DNA of 38,402 nt from a virus, in the IMG/VR virus record IMGVR_UViG_3300032898_000011, positions 1 to 38,402 of that record; one strand, written 5' to 3'. The notes beneath the pieces were generated by a model that saw only the letters and a list, made by a program, of their open reading frames with translations, ran no database searches and was not told the origin of the DNA. The translations under genes were made by a program, and so were the position numbers. Shown here in pieces: positions 38,343 to 38,402 of the stretch; position 1 is the first letter of the stretch; every line of letters starts with the position of its first letter.

Positions 38343-38382
38343 TCCGCACCTGATCCGCGCATGATTCGCACCTGATCCGCGC
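38343..38382. repeat. paired 18-bp repeats, pair 4, inverted
   Basis: TCCGCACCTGATCCGCGC (38343-38360) and TTCGCACCTGATCCGCGC (38365-38382), the reverse complement of the motif in pairs 1-3 and again 22 bases apart. It lies upstream of the promoter. The last 20 bases of the window hold nothing else recognisable. Confidence 0.75.
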
Positions 38383-38402
38383 GTTACGCCAGCGTTCGAA
38401 GC

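Overview
The window is tailed-phage DNA: a GC-rich podovirus (short-tailed phage) genome or prophage. It has the usual order of terminase, portal, scaffold-like protein, major capsid protein of the N4-gp56 type, head-tail adaptors, a tail-nozzle-like protein, ejection proteins, a tailspike and a lysis set. A divergent early region carries replication and regulatory genes. The host is unlikely to be a low-GC Firmicute. A Gram-negative soil bacterium, perhaps an Acidobacteriota, fits the GC content, the Sec and Tat-type signals and the style of small basic proteins, but that is inference. I see no integrase, tRNA, CRISPR array, insertion sequence or rRNA, so the lifestyle is undecided. The first and last bases show no obvious overlap, but the minus-strand genes at both ends would join into one early region if the molecule were circular.

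Layout. (1) 30-2340, minus strand: a ribbon-helix-helix protein, a winged-helix protein, a lambda-O-like initiator and a small protein, closed by a strong hairpin. Inside the initiator gene lies an array of six dyads at 24-bp spacing next to an AT-rich tract, a close parallel to the lambda origin inside gene O. (2) 2373-4457, plus: eight closely overlapping small genes, including a RusA-like resolvase and several zinc-binding proteins. (3) 4683-25574, plus: the packaging, head, adaptor, nozzle and ejection genes, with a peptidoglycan hydrolase candidate and a small fiber-like protein at the end. (4) 25492-29562, plus: a beta-helix tailspike and a second fiber-like protein, both starting with Sec-type signal peptides, ending at a textbook terminator. 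(5) 29713-31875, plus: lysis genes and a permuted papain-like (NlpC/P60, YiiX type) protein. (6) 38212 down to 32139, minus: a clamp-loader-like AAA+ ATPase, an SMC/RecF-like ATPase and about fifteen very small proteins in overlapping array.

The most striking points are these. First, a minus-strand protein (32496-32936) has a Tat-type N-terminus followed by two ungapped blocks of similarity to this phage's own major capsid protein, in swapped (circularly permuted) order. Second, the right-hand early region has a repeated intergenic cassette: a UUCG-loop hairpin just ahead of the Shine-Dalgarno site, and paired 18-bp repeats at exactly 22-bp spacing next to the preceding gene's stop codon. Third, a 29-residue peptide ends in the consensus sliding-clamp binding motif and apparently starts at ATT, two genes downstream of the clamp-loader-like gene. 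Fourth, the capsid protein itself carries a long hydrophobic N-terminal helix.
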